Assembly: GCF_000967195.1 (NCBI RefSeq)
Contig: NZ_KQ033871.1
Location: 1,113,828 to 1,177,827, forward strand
From: Lactobacillus kullabergensis
Lineage (GTDB): Bacteria; Bacillota; Bacilli; Lactobacillales; Lactobacillaceae
DNA: 64,000 nt
Direction of reading: 5' to 3'
Part shown: in pieces, positions 62,755 to 64,000 of the stretch
Layout: the number at the start of each line of letters is the position of its first letter
How positions within the stretch are numbered: position 1 is the first letter of the stretch
Notes under the pieces: generated by a model
Databases searched by the model: none
The model's input: only the letters and a program-made list of their open reading frames with translations
Told to the model about the DNA's origin: nothing
Program-made: the position numbers and the translations under genes

Positions 62755-63732
62755 TTATGCCCCCTCCTTTTCATTTTTCTTTTCTTCATTTAATTCATTT
62801 TTCGGTAAAGCCACTAAATGTTTGCCAGAAACTTGTTGCAAAGGGAACACACGACCATCTTTGTCATACCACTTGCCTTGATCATTTTGAAACTCTTGTT
62901 CAACTTCTTGACGGTGTTTCTTATGCTCATCGCGATGTTCAACATCAACTTGTGGTATTGCGGAAAGCAGCCTTTTAGTATAAATATGCATTGGATGCTT
63001 GTAAATGTCTTCCCTTGAACCAATCTCAACCAAGCGACCACGATGCATAATCGCAAGATTCTCCGACATATGTTTTACCACACCAAGGTCGTGAGAAATG
63101 AAAAGATAGGCAATATTATATTGTTGCTGAATATGCTTCATAAAGTTTAAAACTTGTGCCTGCACAGACAAATCCAAAGCACTAGTAGGCTCATCAGCAA
63201 CAATTAAACGAGGATTAGTTGCAACCGCACGAGCTACGCCAATTCTTTGTCTCTGTCCCCCAGAAAATTCATGAGGGTATTTGTAAATTGAATCGCTAGG
63301 CATACCAACAATATCCAGCAGCTCTTGAACTCGATCACGTTCTTGATCTGTAGTTAAATTTTCAAAATTTCGAATTGGTTCAGCAATAATATCTTCAATT
63401 CTTTTTCTGGGATTTAAACTCGACATTGAATCTTGAAAAATCATTTGAACGTCTTTATTGTAGTTGAGTTTATGCCTATTTTTGGCCTTAGTAATATCTA
63501 CACCCTTATAAATAATGCTGCCACTAGTCACAGGCTCAACACCAACAATGGCCTTACCAGTAGTTGACTTGCCTGATCCAGATTCACCAATTAAACCATA
63601 GGTTTCACCTTCATTAATAGTAATACTAATATCGTCAACTGCTCTGACATAGTCAGTAATCCGGTTCCAAAAACCTGTTCGTATGGGATAATGAACTTTT
63701 AAGTTTTTTACTTGTATGATTTCTTTAGCCAT
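62755..63732 (-). CDS. oppF: oligopeptide ABC transporter ATPase OppF
   Basis: One of two ATPases driving peptide import. Of 325 residues, Walker A is GESGSGKST, the signature is FSGGQRQRIGVARAV, Walker B is LIVADEPTSALD, and the oligo_HPY-type end has HPMHIYTKRLLSAIP. The C-terminal tail is longer and Lys/Glu-rich. GGGGAG precedes the ATG. It is 3 nt after oppD. Confidence 0.97.
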   Translation of the reverse strand: MAKEIIQVKNLKVHYPIRTGFWNRITDYVRAVDDISITINEGETYGLIGESGSGKSTTGKAIVGVEPVTSGSIIYKGVDITKAKNRHKLNYNKDVQMIFQDSMSSLNPRKRIEDIIAEPIRNFENLTTDQERDRVQELLDIVGMPSDSIYKYPHEFSGGQRQRIGVARAVATNPRLIVADEPTSALDLSVQAQVLNFMKHIQQQYNIAYLFISHDLGVVKHMSENLAIMHRGRLVEIGSREDIYKHPMHIYTKRLLSAIPQVDVEHRDEHKKHRQEVEQEFQNDQGKWYDKDGRVFPLQQVSGKHLVALPKNELNEEKKNEKEGA

Positions 63733-63735
63733 AAA

Positions 63736-64000
63736 CTACTCCCCACCTACTTCATCTTGAAAGTGGAACGTCTTCCAGCAAGTACATCTTACCCAGTGAC
63801 CAGGCTCAACTTCATGCATTACTGGGTTCTCTTCATGAGCACTGGCAGGAATCCATGGAATTCTAGCAGCAAATCTGTCGCCTTTTCTAGGCATATTTTG
63901 CAATGATGGAACCGTTCCTTGAATAACGTGCAAATCTTCTTCCTCATCTTCAGATTGAGGCATTGAATTTAACAAGGAGCGAGTGTATGGGTGCAGTGGA
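63736..64000 (-). CDS. oppD: oligopeptide ABC transporter ATPase OppD, C-terminal part (cut by window edge)
   Basis: Only the C-terminal 87 or so residues are in the window; the gene continues past 64000. The visible part reads PLHPYTRSLLNSMPQSEDEE, the HPYT peptide-transporter motif, then a Cys-containing end (MHEVEPGHWVRCTCWKTFHF). This end is the oligo_HPY domain of OppD, which in many homologues binds an iron-sulphur cluster through cysteines. The stop is 3 nt before oppF. Confidence 0.93.
   Translation of the reverse strand, partial: PLHPYTRSLLNSMPQSEDEEEDLHVIQGTVPSLQNMPRKGDRFAARIPWIPASAHEENPVMHEVEPGHWVRCTCWKTFHFQDEVGGE

Noticed and set aside
62751-63018. Plus-strand open frames over oppF
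   Set aside because: Shadow frames of a conserved ATPase gene without start signals.
1-64000. CRISPR array, tRNA, rRNA or prophage genes
   Set aside because: No regularly spaced repeats, cloverleaf-like sequences, rRNA signatures or phage structural genes were seen on either strand.

Overview
Organism. The window looks like a chromosomal segment of a low-GC Firmicute of the genus Lactobacillus in the strict sense. It has AT-rich DNA, strong AGGAG-type ribosome binding sites, a C69 dipeptidase, several OppA lipoproteins, PolC-type polymerase, a cre site and CIRCE elements, and gene orders shared with Bacillus (rnc-smc-ftsY; ylxM-ffh-rpsP-rimM-trmD-rplS; rimP-nusA-ylxR-ylxQ-infB-rbfA-truB-ribF; hrcA-grpE-dnaK-dnaJ). 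The species cannot be fixed from sequence alone. No tRNA, rRNA, CRISPR array or prophage was seen. Layout. Most genes are on the minus strand. Reading that strand from right to left: 64.0-54.3 kb is an oligopeptide transport cluster (oppD partial, oppF, oppB, oppC, then three tandem oppA genes), with a broken ISL3-family transposase fragment between two oppA copies. 54.2-47.3 kb is rnc-smc-ftsY-pepD. 47.3-45.4 kb holds a plus-strand amino acid permease with a hairpin leader and a possible small RNA upstream. 45.4-41.5 kb is ylxM-ffh and rpsP-rimM-trmD-rplS. 41.4-38.3 kb holds a nucleoside phosphorylase, a MerR regulator divergent from a small membrane protein, lexA divergent from ynzC, and yneF. 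38.3-34.7 kb is a heterodimeric ABC exporter. 34.6-30.2 kb holds an FAD-linked dehydrogenase with a perfect cre site, cyclopropane synthase, a PlsC-like acyltransferase and a TrmN6/GIY-YIG fusion. 30.0-28.3 kb is rpsB-tsf. 28.1-23.0 kb is an accessory block: small membrane protein, P-loop kinase-like protein, acyltransferase-3-like membrane protein, flavoprotein reductase and ROK kinase. 22.8-12.7 kb is pyrH-frr-uppS-cdsA-rseP-proS-polC, 12.6-5.3 kb is rimP through ribF, and 5.2-0.4 kb is the class I heat-shock operon, followed by a 55-residue orphan gene. How it fits together. Most of the window is translation, RNA modification, membrane biogenesis, protein targeting and chaperone machinery. 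The accessory genes sit at joints between these blocks, notably between rpsB-tsf and pyrH-frr, which are normally contiguous. The most striking unexplained signal is regulatory: terminator-like stem-loops lie 21-27 nt upstream of six start codons, just before the ribosome binding site, and two more leaders place such a hairpin at or near the predicted transcript 5' end. The clearest case is the rimP-nusA leader, which fits a NusA-dependent attenuator.
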